Assembly (NCBI RefSeq): GCF_013366375.1
Contig: NZ_JABWMJ010000002.1
Location: 496,001-560,000, forward strand
DNA from: Rhizobacter koreensis
GTDB taxonomy: Bacteria > Pseudomonadota > Gammaproteobacteria > Burkholderiales > Burkholderiaceae_C
Length of the DNA: 64,000 nt
Reading direction: 5' to 3'
A program made the translations under genes and the position numbers. Shown here piece after piece: positions 1 through 8,575 of this stretch. Within the stretch, counting starts at the first letter, position 1. Each line of letters begins with the position of its first letter. A model generated the notes under the pieces. The model was not told the DNA's origin. It worked only from the letters and a program-made list of their open reading frames with translations, and did no database searches.

Positions 1-1
1 C

Positions 2-928
2 GTGACCTATGTCGTCACCAGCAAACGCAAGCTCCGTCAGCTGGTGGAGGAAAAGCACGTCGACGGCTGGGACGACCCCCGCATGCCGACCCTCGTCGGG
101 CTGCGGCGGCGCGGCTACACGCCCGAGGCGATCCGCCTGATGTGCGACCGCGCCGGCACCAGCAAGGCCGGCGGCTGGACCGAGTACGCCGCGCTCGACG
201 CCGCGCTGCGCGACGACCTCGACCCGAAGGCGCCGCGCGCGTCGGTGGTGCTCGACCCGCTCAGGCTCAAGCTCACCAACTTCGACGCGGTGTTCGGCAG
301 CCTCGCGCATCGCGAGCCCTGCCACGCGCCGGTCCACCCGGCCAAGCCCGAGATGGGGCGGCGCGACTTCGCGTTCACCAACGAGGTCTGGATCGAGCGC
401 GACGACTTCATGGAGGTGCCCAGCAAGGGCTACTTCCGCCTGTTCCCGCCACGCGCCGGTGCGGACGGCTCGCCGCTCGCCGGCAGCCGGGTACGCATGC
501 GCTTCGGTTACGTGGTCGAGTGCACCGGCATGGAGAAGGACGCCGACGGCCGCGTGACGGCCGTGCTCGCGGAGATCGTTCCGGACACCAAGAGCGGAAC
601 GCCCGGTGCCGACGCGGTGAAGGTCAAGGGCGCCATCACCTGGGTCGGCGTCGGCGACGCGCTGCCGATCGAGGTGCGGCTCTACGACCGGCTGTTCACC
701 GATCCGCAGCCCGAGGCCGACGGCCGCGACATGCTCGAGGTGCTGAACCCTGCGAGCAAGAAGGTGGTCCACGGCTACGCCGAACCGGGTCTCGCGTCCG
801 CGCAGCCCGGCGACCGGTTCCAGTTCGAGCGCCACGGCTATTTCGTCGCCGACCGCGTCGACCACCGCGCCGACCGCCCGGTGTTCAACCGCACGGCGAC
901 GCTGAAGGACACCTGGACGACGCGCTGA
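2..928 (+). CDS. glnS: Glutamine--tRNA ligase, C-terminal part (partial)
   Basis: Charges tRNA-Gln with glutamine in the cytoplasm. The reading frame is open to the left edge, so the catalytic N-terminal half with the HIGH motif is outside the window. What remains begins at the KMSKS-equivalent loop (VTSKRKL, residues 5-11 of the visible part) and the very conserved block [20 protein letters not shown], followed by the anticodon-binding beta-barrels. About 308 residues are visible of a family length near 550-590. The match to the E. coli enzyme ([20 protein letters not shown]) is strong. The gene ends with TGA and is followed by about 115 nt of non-coding DNA. Confidence 0.95.
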   Translation: [308 protein letters not shown]

Positions 929-1043
929 TTGCGCGGCGGCGCGCCGGCCGAGCCTCGTTTTTCGAGGCGGCGTGGTTGCCGGCCGCACGCGCGGCAGCGG
1001 AACCCCGTCACCCCCGCCGCTGCAAGGCATCGCGGAAGGGTTT

Positions 1044-1352
1044 ATGCTGCGCCGCAACATGAATACCGAACCGAGATTGGTGCTCGAGCTCGAGGACATC
1101 CTCGCCGAGCTCCACGCGGCGCGGCGCACCGGTGACCTGGGGCGACTCGTCCTGCTCAGCTACTTCCAGCTGCGCCGCTGGGCACGCGCAGCCGGTCACC
1201 AGATCCTCGCCTCGCGCACCAGCGATCTGTTCCTCGCCTGCCCGTTCGGTTCGCGCGACGACCTGCTGGTCGGACTCGACGCGCTGATCGACGAGGCCGA
1301 GCGTGCACGGGCACGCTACGAAGCCAGCGCGGCGAGCGTGGCCGCGGCCTGA
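1044..1352 (+). CDS. Small uncharacterised protein
   Basis: A helix-rich soluble protein of about 102 residues. It has no signal peptide and no membrane segment, and I do not recognise the family. Two starts compete. ATG 1044 has a purine-rich stretch (GGAAGGG) only 3 nt upstream, and ATG 1059 lies 5 codons further in. The frame is open further upstream, but that part is low-complexity Arg/Gly/Pro and unlikely to be protein. Codon use in the body (GC at third positions, Glu/Leu/Arg-rich helices) is that of a genuine gene. It lies alone between glnS and a convergent PEP-CTERM gene. Confidence 0.6.
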   Translation: MLRRNMNTEPRLVLELEDILAELHAARRTGDLGRLVLLSYFQLRRWARAAGHQILASRTSDLFLACPFGSRDDLLVGLDALIDEAERARARYEASAASVAAA

Positions 1353-1413
1353 CCGCTCGGCCGGCGAGCGCTTATCCCTAGCGGCGCACCGCAGGAGGTG
1401 AGCGCCGCGAACC

Positions 1414-2274
1414 TCAGCGCCGGCGGCGCCGCGCCGAGAGGCCCGCCGCGCCGAGCGCGCTGAGCAGCAGCGCCGCACCGGCCGGCTCCGGAATGGCTGC
1501 CGTGGTCACGTCCTCGGCAGCGAAGAACTGCCCACGCACGAAGCTCTCGCCGGCGAATACGGTGCCCGGGGTCGCGAAGCTGCCGCCTCCGATGTTGGCG
1601 CCGGCGGACAGGAACGACCAGCTCCCGAACACGTCCCCGTTCGAGGTGCTCCGACGGTCGAGGGTCAGCTGGATCTGGTCGGCGCCGACGGGTGGCGCGA
1701 GCAGGCTCGCGCCGAGCGTCGTCACCGTATTGGCGACGAAGTCCTGCAGGATGTAGTAGACCTCGGGCCGCCCTGCGACGTCGTTGTAGCGCACGCCGAG
1801 CTGCACGAACTGCTGCGCGCCCGCCGCTGCGGCGTCGGTGAAGCGGATGCCGTAGGTGGAGAACATCGGCCCGGTCGGCACCACGAGCCCGAACAGCCCC
1901 GATTCCGACAGCACGTTGCCCAGCCCGAGCTGCGTGCCGCCGGCCGCGATGTCGGTCGGCAGCAGCGCGCCGACGATGCGGCGCGGCAGACCGACGGCGT
2001 TCGCGGTCGGCATGCCGAGATCGGTATTGAGGCGCAGGCGGCCGCCTGATTCCGAGCCCGCGGGCAGCGTGCCCTGCACGTTGTAGGTGAGCGGCGCGCC
2101 CGTCGAAAAGTTGGGTGCCGACGGCGGCGCAGCGCCGTCGTTGAAGGTGTCGTCGAAGACGACAACGCCGTCGCGGCTGATCGTGAAGCGATCAATCTCG
2201 ACCACGATCGCCGCACTTTCGAACGAGGCGGCCACGGTGGCGCCCAGGACAAGAGTGCGCAGCAGAGTGCTCAT
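1414..2274 (-). CDS. PEP-CTERM sorting-signal exported protein
   Basis: An exported protein of 286 residues with an N-terminal signal peptide. It ends in the exosortase sorting signal: the PEP motif (IPEPAGAALLL), a short hydrophobic stretch and a terminal Arg run (ARRRRR). In this family the tail is cut by a membrane exosortase and the protein is released or anchored, often linked to exopolysaccharide or biofilm. The middle is beta-rich (Thr/Gly/Ala/Val) and unassigned. I chose ATG 2274 over the longer frame because it begins the signal peptide (MSTLLRTLVLGATVAAS) and follows an AAGGCG ribosome-binding stretch. No exosortase gene is in the window, so one must lie elsewhere if the signal is used. 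Confidence 0.88.
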   Translation of the reverse strand: MSTLLRTLVLGATVAASFESAAIVVEIDRFTISRDGVVVFDDTFNDGAAPPSAPNFSTGAPLTYNVQGTLPAGSESGGRLRLNTDLGMPTANAVGLPRRIVGALLPTDIAAGGTQLGLGNVLSESGLFGLVVPTGPMFSTYGIRFTDAAAAGAQQFVQLGVRYNDVAGRPEVYYILQDFVANTVTTLGASLLAPPVGADQIQLTLDRRSTSNGDVFGSWSFLSAGANIGGGSFATPGTVFAGESFVRGQFFAAEDVTTAAIPEPAGAALLLSALGAAGLSARRRRR

Positions 2275-2398
2275 GGAAACGCCTTCGGTAGTAGGGGACG
2301 CGCAGTTTGCCGCCCCAATTCGGAGCGCGTCAAATCGCCGCGACAGGCGGTAAGTGCGCGCCACGGCACGACCTGCGCCGCGAACGAACCAGCGTCCG

Positions 2399-3136
2399 TC
2401 AGCCTGCCTTGCGCGCGACCAGCAGCACGTTCGCGAACAGCGTGCCCTCGCTCATCGGCATCGTCTCCACCGCGAAGCCGAGCCGCTGCAGGCTCTCCCG
2501 CCAGGCGGCGAGAGGCCGGCAGTAGAGCTCGCCGAGACGATGGCCACGCAGCGTGGTGACGACGTGGTCGACCCAGTTGCTGATGCGGAACGGCAGCCCG
2601 GCGGCCGCGTCGCCGACCCGCAGCAGCAGCACGCCGCCGGGCGCGAGCGCGTCGTGCACGCGGGTCAGCACGTCGTCCTGCGCGGCGAATGGCACGTAGT
2701 GCAGCACGTCGAGGATCACCACCGCATCGCACCGCGGAAACGCCACCTTGCACATGTCGCCGGTGACGAAGCTGGCGCGCCCCATGGCCACCGACGGCGC
2801 GAGCGCGCGCTCGGCGCGCGCGGTGTCGTGTGCCATCAGCTCGATGCCGATCACGTGCTCGGGCTGCGGAGCGGGCGGCCAAGCGGCCGGCCATGCACCG
2901 CGCGCGGCCGCCTCGCGGGCTGTCTCGAGCCACGCGGTGAGCAGGCCCTGCCCGCAGCCGATGTCGACGATGCGCTTGCGGCCCGCGAGCAGGCCGCGCG
3001 CGAGCAGTTGCGTGAACGCCGGATCGCCGCCGAGCTTGCCGCGCGCGAAGTGCCAGGCGTAGCGCCCGGCCCCGCGATACGGCTCGGCCGCCGCGCCGAC
3101 GAGCGCGCGCGCGAAGGAGGTCGTCGACCCGCTCAT
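2399..3136 (-). CDS. Class I SAM-dependent methyltransferase
   Basis: A soluble 245-residue methyltransferase. Motif I (VDIGCGQGLLTAW, about residues 57-69) binds S-adenosylmethionine. The acidic residue after strand 2 (IGIEL), motif II (GDMCKVAFPRCDAVVILDVLHYV) and the post-motif ALAPGGVLLLRVG follow in canonical order. The C-terminal part (ISNWVDHVVT, GELYCRPLAAW) is a lineage-specific cap. The acceptor is unknown. The first 40 residues resemble a lipid-associated N-terminus. It is transcribed divergently from the ABC exporter at 3420, with a strong palindrome between them. Confidence 0.85.
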   Translation of the reverse strand: MSGSTTSFARALVGAAAEPYRGAGRYAWHFARGKLGGDPAFTQLLARGLLAGRKRIVDIGCGQGLLTAWLETAREAAARGAWPAAWPPAPQPEHVIGIELMAHDTARAERALAPSVAMGRASFVTGDMCKVAFPRCDAVVILDVLHYVPFAAQDDVLTRVHDALAPGGVLLLRVGDAAAGLPFRISNWVDHVVTTLRGHRLGELYCRPLAAWRESLQRLGFAVETMPMSEGTLFANVLLVARKAG

Positions 3137-3280
3137 CGGGGCGAGCCGGGGCGGCCGTCACCGACGGCCTGAGACATTGGCGCGCAGCGCACCCGCCGGA
3201 TGGAAGGCGCCACCAACGCGCGGCGCACGAAGACTTCTCGAAACGATCTCGGGGTCATGAACTTCCTGATGGACTTGCGC

Positions 3281-3306
3281 CGATCGGTTGCGCGAGCAAC
3301 CGATCG
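3281..3306. repeat. Perfect 11-bp inverted repeat in a divergent promoter region
   Basis: CGATCGGTTGC and its exact reverse complement are separated by 4 nt (GCGA). The site lies between the divergent methyltransferase (start 3136) and ABC exporter (start 3420). It could be a dimeric-regulator operator or a hairpin in the leader of the exporter mRNA. No T-run follows on either strand, so a Rho-independent terminator is unlikely. Confidence 0.6.
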
Positions 3307-3419
3307 ACGATGAACGTTGCGCCCGACCGAGCGGTGCGAACGACGCACCGGAGCCGTGAAGGCGCCCGCGCGCAGGCGGCACGAAGTTTGCCTCGGCGTG
3401 CGTTTCGCCGAGGTCACCC

Positions 3420-5189
3420 GTGCTCGCCAGCCGCACCCTGCCGTTCCTGCTCAGCCAGGTCGCGCGCCGTCCGCTCCAGTTCGGCACGCTGCTGACCATC
3501 GTCATCAGCGCGACCTGCTGCGCAGTGGCCGCGCAGTATGCGATGAAGCTCATCGTCGACCAGATGACCGACGACCGCCGCGCCGCGCAGATCTGGCAGT
3601 TCGTCGGTGTCTTCGTCGGCCTGATCGCGGTCGAGAGCACGCTGTGGCGGCTCGGCGGCTGGCTCGGCTGCCGCACCGTGGTGGGGGTCGGCGTCGCCGT
3701 GCGGCTCGACCTGTTCCGCCATCTCGCGGGGCACCCGATGCAGTACTTCGCCAATCAGATGTCCGGCGCGCTCGGCAGCCGCGTCACCGCCACCGCCGGC
3801 GCTGTCGGCGGTCTGCTCGGCAGTCTCACCTGGCACGTGATCCCGCCTTGCGTCGACTTCATCGGCGCCGTGGTGGTGCTGTTCAGCATCGAGCCGGCGA
3901 TGGCGTACGCGCTGGTCGCCTCGGCCGCGGCAGTCGCGAGCACCGTCACGCTGTTCGGCAGCCGCGGCCGCCCGCTCCACCACGCCTACGCCGAGCAAAG
4001 CGCGCGCGTCTCGGGCGACCTCGTCGACACGGTGGCCAACATGTGGGCCGTCAAGTCGTTCGCCGCGCGCGACCGCGAGTACCGGCGCCTGCAGCAGGCA
4101 TTCGGCATCGAGGCGGCGGCCCAACGCGCGAGCTGGCTGCACACCGAAAAGGCACGCGTGCTGCACGACGTGTGCCTCTGGCTGATGGCCGGGGGCATGC
4201 TCGTGTGGGCGGTCCAGGGCTGGCGCAACGGCAACAACACGCCGGGCGACGTCGTCATCGTCAGCGCGCTCACCTTCCGCATCCTGCACGGCTCGCGCGA
4301 CCTCGCGCTCGCCCTGGTCGGCGTCGCCCAGAACAGCGCGGTGATCCGCGAGATGCTCGATGCGATCGGCGGGCCGCACCGCGTCGACGATCCGGCCGAG
4401 CCCGCCGATTTCGTGCCGCGCGGCGGCTCGATCCGCCTGCACAAGGTCTGGTACGGCTACGACCCGGCGATGCCGGTGTTTCGCGGCCTCGACCTGCACA
4501 TCCCCGCCGGCCAGCGCGTCGGCGTGATCGGCCCGTCCGGCGCCGGCAAGTCGACGCTGCTCGCGTTGATCCAGCGCCTGGACGACGTGACCAGCGGGCA
4601 GGTCTGGATCGACCGCCAATGCGTGAAGGACGTGCGCCAGGACAGCCTGCGCAGCGCCATCGCGGTCGTCCCCCAGGACGTCGCCCTCTTCCACCGCTCG
4701 ATCCTCGAGAACATCCGCTACGGCCGGCCCGACGCGAGCATCGACGAGGTGATGACGGCGGCGCGCGACGCCCAGTGCGACGATTTCATCCAGTGCCTGC
4801 CGCAGGGCTACGACACGCTGGTCGGCGAGCGCGGCGTGTGCCTCTCGGGCGGGCAGCGCCAGCGCATCGGCATCGCACGCGCGTTCCTGAAGAACGCGCC
4901 GATCCTGCTGCTCGACGAGGCGACCTCGTCGCTCGACAGCGCGTCCGAGCGCGAGATCCAGATCGCGCTGGCGCGCCTGATGCGGGGCAAGACCGTGGTC
5001 GCGGTCGCGCATCGGCTGGCCACGGTGGCGTCGTTCGACCGCGTGCTGGTCATCGCCAACGGCTGCGTGGTCGAGGACGGCCCGCCGGCGGTGCTGCAGC
5101 ACCAGGGCGGGCCCTACGAGACGCTCTGGCGCCTGCAGGTCGCCGGCGCGCAGGACGACGGCAACGCCAGCCAGGGCCTGGCGACCTGA
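3420..5189 (+). CDS. ABC exporter, fused permease and ATPase
   Basis: A 589-residue half-transporter that probably works as a homodimer in the inner membrane. Residues about 15-320 form a type-I exporter permease with around six membrane segments. Residues about 340-580 form the nucleotide-binding domain: Walker A GPSGAGKST, signature LSGGQRQR, Walker B ILLLDEATSS, and H-loop VAVAHRLAT. It belongs to the lipid, peptide or drug exporter superfamily (MsbA/ATM-like); the substrate cannot be deduced. GTG 3420 is chosen because a GAGGT stretch precedes it and the first helix starts just after. The gene ends one base before the convergent hemerythrin gene. Confidence 0.9.
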   Translation: MLASRTLPFLLSQVARRPLQFGTLLTIVISATCCAVAAQYAMKLIVDQMTDDRRAAQIWQFVGVFVGLIAVESTLWRLGGWLGCRTVVGVGVAVRLDLFRHLAGHPMQYFANQMSGALGSRVTATAGAVGGLLGSLTWHVIPPCVDFIGAVVVLFSIEPAMAYALVASAAAVASTVTLFGSRGRPLHHAYAEQSARVSGDLVDTVANMWAVKSFAARDREYRRLQQAFGIEAAAQRASWLHTEKARVLHDVCLWLMAGGMLVWAVQGWRNGNNTPGDVVIVSALTFRILHGSRDLALALVGVAQNSAVIREMLDAIGGPHRVDDPAEPADFVPRGGSIRLHKVWYGYDPAMPVFRGLDLHIPAGQRVGVIGPSGAGKSTLLALIQRLDDVTSGQVWIDRQCVKDVRQDSLRSAIAVVPQDVALFHRSILENIRYGRPDASIDEVMTAARDAQCDDFIQCLPQGYDTLVGERGVCLSGGQRQRIGIARAFLKNAPILLLDEATSSLDSASEREIQIALARLMRGKTVVAVAHRLATVASFDRVLVIANGCVVEDGPPAVLQHQGGPYETLWRLQVAGAQDDGNASQGLAT

Positions 5190-5190
5190 G

Positions 5191-5682
5191 CTACTTCAGC
5201 GGCGCGGCCTCGTCGGTCTGATCGGCGACGGCCTCGCGCGGGTCGCCCTCGATCTTCATGCGCACCTGCAGCGCGAGCATCCGTTCCCCGAGCTCGGCGC
5301 GCTGCTCGGCCGGGATCATCTGCTTCACCTTGGGGAACAGATGCTCTTCCTCTTCCTTGTGGTGGTGCTCGGTCTGCTCCTTGAGCACCTGGAACTTGGG
5401 CGCGAAGGTCTGCGCCTCGACCGGCAGCTCCAGCAAGTCGGCGAGCAGGCGCTTGAGCGACAGGTGCTCCTCGAGCGACTCGAGCAGCACATCCTCGGTG
5501 CGGCACTCGTTCACCGCGGGGTAGAAGATCTCCTCCTCCGATGTGATGTGCACGGTGAGCTCGTCGCCGACCTCGGCGAGCAGGCGTGCCTGCTCGCCGG
5601 GATCGTCGGATTCCTTCAGCGTCTTCATCTTGCGTTCCAGCGAGCGGTGCTGGTGCGTCAACAGTTCGACAGCGTCGTTCAC
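5191..5682 (-). CDS. Hemerythrin-domain protein
   Basis: A 163-residue four-helix-bundle protein expected to bind a di-iron centre for oxygen, nitric oxide or redox sensing. The ligand pattern is visible: H..H near the start (LLTHQHRSLE), HITSEEEIFYPA (His...Glu), EEHLSLK, and TEHHHKEEEEHLFP. The longer frame would start at ATG 5703, but GTG 5682 is preferred because GGAG lies 5 nt upstream. The acidic, Lys-rich C-terminus is soluble. It lies tail to tail with the ABC exporter and back to back with the DsbA-family gene. Confidence 0.85.
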   Translation of the reverse strand: MNDAVELLTHQHRSLERKMKTLKESDDPGEQARLLAEVGDELTVHITSEEEIFYPAVNECRTEDVLLESLEEHLSLKRLLADLLELPVEAQTFAPKFQVLKEQTEHHHKEEEEHLFPKVKQMIPAEQRAELGERMLALQVRMKIEGDPREAVADQTDEAAPLK

Positions 5683-5776
5683 GGTTTCTCCGGTTGGTCG
5701 CACGGCTGCCGCGCAGCCGTCGCGAGGCTAGCAGCAAGACCCGCTCCCGCCACCACCCTGGCGTAGCATCGCGCGG

Positions 5777-6418
5777 ATGAACCTGATCTACGTCGCCGAC
5801 CCGATGTGCTCGTGGTGCTATGGCTTCGGCGTCACGCTCGACGCGCTGCTCACCGCGCCCGGCGACGCGGCGCCGCTGCAGCTCGCCATCGTCATGGGCG
5901 GGCTGCGCCCGTTCACGAAGGAGCCGCTCGATCCCGCGCGCGCCGACGAGATCGCCGGGCACTGGCGCCACGTCGCCGAGGCGACCGGCCGCCCGTTCGC
6001 CGACGGTCCGCAGAGCGCCCTGCGCGCGCCCGGCTTCGTCTACGACACCGAGCCGGCGAGCCGCGCGGTGGTCACCGTGCGCCACCTCGCGCCGCGCCTG
6101 ACCTGGCGCTACCTCGAGGCGGTGCAGCACGCGTTCTACGCCGGGGCGCGCGACGTCACGCAGGCCGACGTGCTGGCGGACGTCGCCGAGAACCTGGGCC
6201 TTCAGCGTGCCGACTTCGCGCGCGCGTTCGCATCCGAGCCGATGCGTGCCGCCACGCTGCGCGACTTCACGCAGACGCACGAGTGGGGCATTCGCGGTTT
6301 TCCCGCGCTGCTCGCCGAGCACGACGACCACCTGCACCTGGTGACGCACGGCCATGTGCCGATCGACACGCTTCGCGAGCGCCTCGCCGGCGTCGCGACG
6401 GCGCACGGTCCGGCCTGA
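5777..6418 (+). CDS. DsbA-family thioredoxin-like oxidoreductase
   Basis: A 213-residue thioredoxin-fold protein with redox motif CSWC at residues 12-15, followed by the helical insertion of the DsbA/FrnE group. The cis-proline region (WGIRGFPALL) is near residue 170. There is no signal peptide, so it should be cytoplasmic, unlike classical DsbA. Members of this branch reduce or isomerise small thiol substrates or glutathione conjugates; the substrate here is unknown. The ATG is about 100 nt from the divergent hemerythrin start. Confidence 0.87.
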   Translation: MNLIYVADPMCSWCYGFGVTLDALLTAPGDAAPLQLAIVMGGLRPFTKEPLDPARADEIAGHWRHVAEATGRPFADGPQSALRAPGFVYDTEPASRAVVTVRHLAPRLTWRYLEAVQHAFYAGARDVTQADVLADVAENLGLQRADFARAFASEPMRAATLRDFTQTHEWGIRGFPALLAEHDDHLHLVTHGHVPIDTLRERLAGVATAHGPA

Positions 6419-6521
6419 ACGCGGGCCTCGGCCCGCATGCGCGGCGCCGGTCGGGCGGACAGCGTGCGCGCCGCCGAAAATCGCCCCTCTCTTCCTTCAA
6501 CCTCAGCCCAAAGGTCTTCTC

Positions 6522-6923
6522 GTGAAATCGATGCTTGCCTGCCTCCTTGCCGCCGCCCTCGTGCCGAGCGCGTTCGCCGCCGGTGCCAACGCCCCGACTG
6601 CCAGCGGCCTGGTCTACAAGTCGCTCAAGGAGGGCAACGGCGCGAGCCCGTCGGCCACCGACACGGTGAAGGTGCACTACCGCGGCACCCTCACCGACGG
6701 CAAGGAGTTCGACAGCTCCTACAAGCGCGGTGAGCCCGCCTCGTTCCCGCTGAACCGCGTGATTCCGTGCTGGACCGAAGGCGTGCAGAAGATGAAGGTC
6801 GGCGGCAAGGCGCAGCTGACCTGCCCGCCGGCCATCGCGTACGGCGAGCGCGGCGCCGGCGGCGTGATCCCGCCCAATGCGACGCTGCAGTTCGAGATCG
6901 AACTGCTCGAGATCGCACGCTGA
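6522..6923 (+). CDS. FKBP-type peptidyl-prolyl cis-trans isomerase, exported
   Basis: A 133-residue periplasmic folding catalyst. A signal peptide (LACLLAAALVPSAFAAG) precedes a single FKBP domain with the hallmark strands VKVHYRGTLTDGKEFDSSY, IPCWTEGVQKMKVGGKA and the closing IPPNATLQFEIELLEI. GTG 6522 is taken as the start because AAGG sits about 7 nt upstream; ATG 6531 is the alternative. The frame extends upstream through non-homologous sequence that should be ignored. A strong terminator hairpin follows 65 nt after the stop. Confidence 0.93.
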   Translation: MKSMLACLLAAALVPSAFAAGANAPTASGLVYKSLKEGNGASPSATDTVKVHYRGTLTDGKEFDSSYKRGEPASFPLNRVIPCWTEGVQKMKVGGKAQLTCPPAIAYGERGAGGVIPPNATLQFEIELLEIAR

Positions 6924-6987
6924 CGCGCAGGCCGGGATCACCCGACCGCTAGCTTCGCCTAGAGGTCGATCCGGCGGGTCGACGAAC

Positions 6988-7020
6988 GAAAGGGCGCACC
7001 CAGGTGCGCCCTTTCTGCTT
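6988..7020 (+). terminator. Rho-independent terminator downstream of the FKBP gene
   Basis: A perfect 12-bp stem (GAAAGGGCGCAC / GTGCGCCCTTTC) with a 4-nt loop is followed by CTGCTT. An A-run on the left arm and T-run on the right are part of the stem, so it may work in both directions. It ends the FKBP transcript. Confidence 0.8.
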
Positions 7021-7151
7021 CCGGCTTCACGCCGGCGACCGGCTGCAAAGACCCGGCGAGCCGCGGCTCGGCGAGGGCCCGCGAAGCGGCGGCTCCGCGA
7101 GCGCCCGCGAAACCGCGGCCCGAGGGTTCGGCGCGGCGCGACGGGTGTCGC

Positions 7152-7682
7152 TCAGCGGTAGACGTGCTCGCCGCGGTGCTGCTTCCACGAGTCCTCGAAG
7201 TAGCTTGCATCCTCGTCATTGCGCGGCCGCACGCCCATCAGGATGCCGCCCTGGCGGATGCCTTCGTCGTAGTGCTTGACGCGCTCTTCCGGGATGCCCC
7301 AGCCGATCAGCGCGCCGACGACGCCGCCCGTCGCCGCGCCGGCACCGGCGCCCGCGATCGCCGCGGCGAGCGGCCCGGCGATCACGAGACCGAGGCCGGG
7401 CAGCGCGATCGTGGTGCCGACCGCCGCGATCGCCGCAGCGATGGCGCCGAGGCTGCCGCCGATCGCACCCCCGATGCCGGCGCCCTCGGCGGCCTTGGTG
7501 CCGAGTTCGGTCTCGCGGCCGTCGCTCGTGGTGCCGAAGTGGCGCTCGCGCGTCTCGTCGGACATGACCACGTCGACATCGTCGCGCGAGTACCCGCGGT
7601 CGGACACCGACTGGTAGGCGCGCTCGGCGCTGTCGCGGTCGCGGAAAAGGCCGGTCAGCATGGGGGTGGTGCTCGTGCTCAT
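7152..7682 (-). CDS. General-stress-protein-17M-like protein with glycine-zipper membrane region
   Basis: A 176-residue protein. Residues 1-45 match the short alpha/beta domain seen at the start of general stress protein 17M-like proteins (LTGLFRDRDSAERAYQSVSD, then a DVDVVMS strand). Residues about 70-135 form a long Gly/Ala glycine-zipper hydrophobic segment (GAGIGGAIGGSLGAIAAAIA and GAATGGVVGALIGWG), likely membrane-inserted. The C-terminus (RVKHYDEGIRQGGILMGVRP) matches the usual end of this family. Start ATG 7682 has GGAG about 7 nt upstream. A stress role is inferred from family resemblance only. Confidence 0.75.
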   Translation of the reverse strand: MSTSTTPMLTGLFRDRDSAERAYQSVSDRGYSRDDVDVVMSDETRERHFGTTSDGRETELGTKAAEGAGIGGAIGGSLGAIAAAIAAVGTTIALPGLGLVIAGPLAAAIAGAGAGAATGGVVGALIGWGIPEERVKHYDEGIRQGGILMGVRPRNDEDASYFEDSWKQHRGEHVYR

Positions 7683-7893
7683 TCGTGATCTCCTGTCGAG
7701 TGGCGGTCCGGCATCGACGCGAGCCGGCCGGCGGGCAGGTGCCACCGTCGCGCCCTGTCGTTGCGTCGAACCTCGGCCGGCAGGATCGCAGCCGAAGCGC
7801 GCCGACTGAACAGGAACGAGCCGCGGTGCGTGGTCGTCCCCACCGCCCGACTGCTGTGAGCCGGCTCCTACGCCTGCGCTGCTGCCACGCCGC

Positions 7894-8433
7894 CTACGGC
7901 TTCGCCCGTGCCTTCCAGTCGCGCAGCGCGGCCAGCGTCTTCTCGACATGGCGGGTCGGGTTGAGGCTCTGGTAGTTGTAGACCACCGAGCCGTTCGGCG
8001 CGATCACGTACGAGATGCGGTTGGCGTACTCCGGGCGCAGCGTCATCTGGGCGTCGTACGACTTGGCGACGCCGAGCCCGGCGTCGGAGGCGACCGGGAA
8101 CTTGCCCTGACACGCCTGCACCGAGAACTTGCCGAGCGTGTCGATGTCGTCGCCGGAAACGCCGATGACGGTGGCGCCGAGCGCTTCGAACTGGCCGATC
8201 GCCTCGGCGAACTCGTGCGCCTCGATCGAGCATCCGACCGAGAACGCGGCCGGGAAGAAGTAGAGGACGACCGGACCCTTGTTCAGTGCCTCCGTCAGGG
8301 AGAAGCGGAAAACCTTTCCGCCGAGGGCCGCCTGCGCAGTAAAGTTTGGCGCCGTGTCGCCGATGTCGAGCGCCGCGGCCGCGGGGTTCGAGAGCCCCAG
8401 CAGCAGCCCCACCAGCGCGAGAACCTTGTTCAT
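7894..8433 (-). CDS. Exported peroxiredoxin (AhpC/TSA family)
   Basis: A 179-residue thiol peroxidase with an N-terminal signal peptide (LALVGLLLGLSNPAAAAL). The peroxidatic cysteine is in the family segment PVVLYFFPAAFSVGCSIEA; here Ser and Val replace the usual Thr/Pro before the Cys. A second Cys, in VQACQGKFPVAS, could resolve the disulfide. It should remove peroxides in the periplasm using an unidentified reductant. It is transcribed divergently from the ClsC-like gene at 8576. Confidence 0.9.
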   Translation of the reverse strand: MNKVLALVGLLLGLSNPAAAALDIGDTAPNFTAQAALGGKVFRFSLTEALNKGPVVLYFFPAAFSVGCSIEAHEFAEAIGQFEALGATVIGVSGDDIDTLGKFSVQACQGKFPVASDAGLGVAKSYDAQMTLRPEYANRISYVIAPNGSVVYNYQSLNPTRHVEKTLAALRDWKARAKP

Positions 8434-8575
8434 GCCGATCTCCGTCAGTGCATGGGGCCGCCGATCTTGCCAGATCGCCCAGGCGCAGCGTCATGCCGCG
8501 CGCGCCGACCCCCACGACCAGATGCCCTTGCCGGCCTGGAGCAACCACGCCGCTGCCGTAGCGGTTGCCGCGCGC

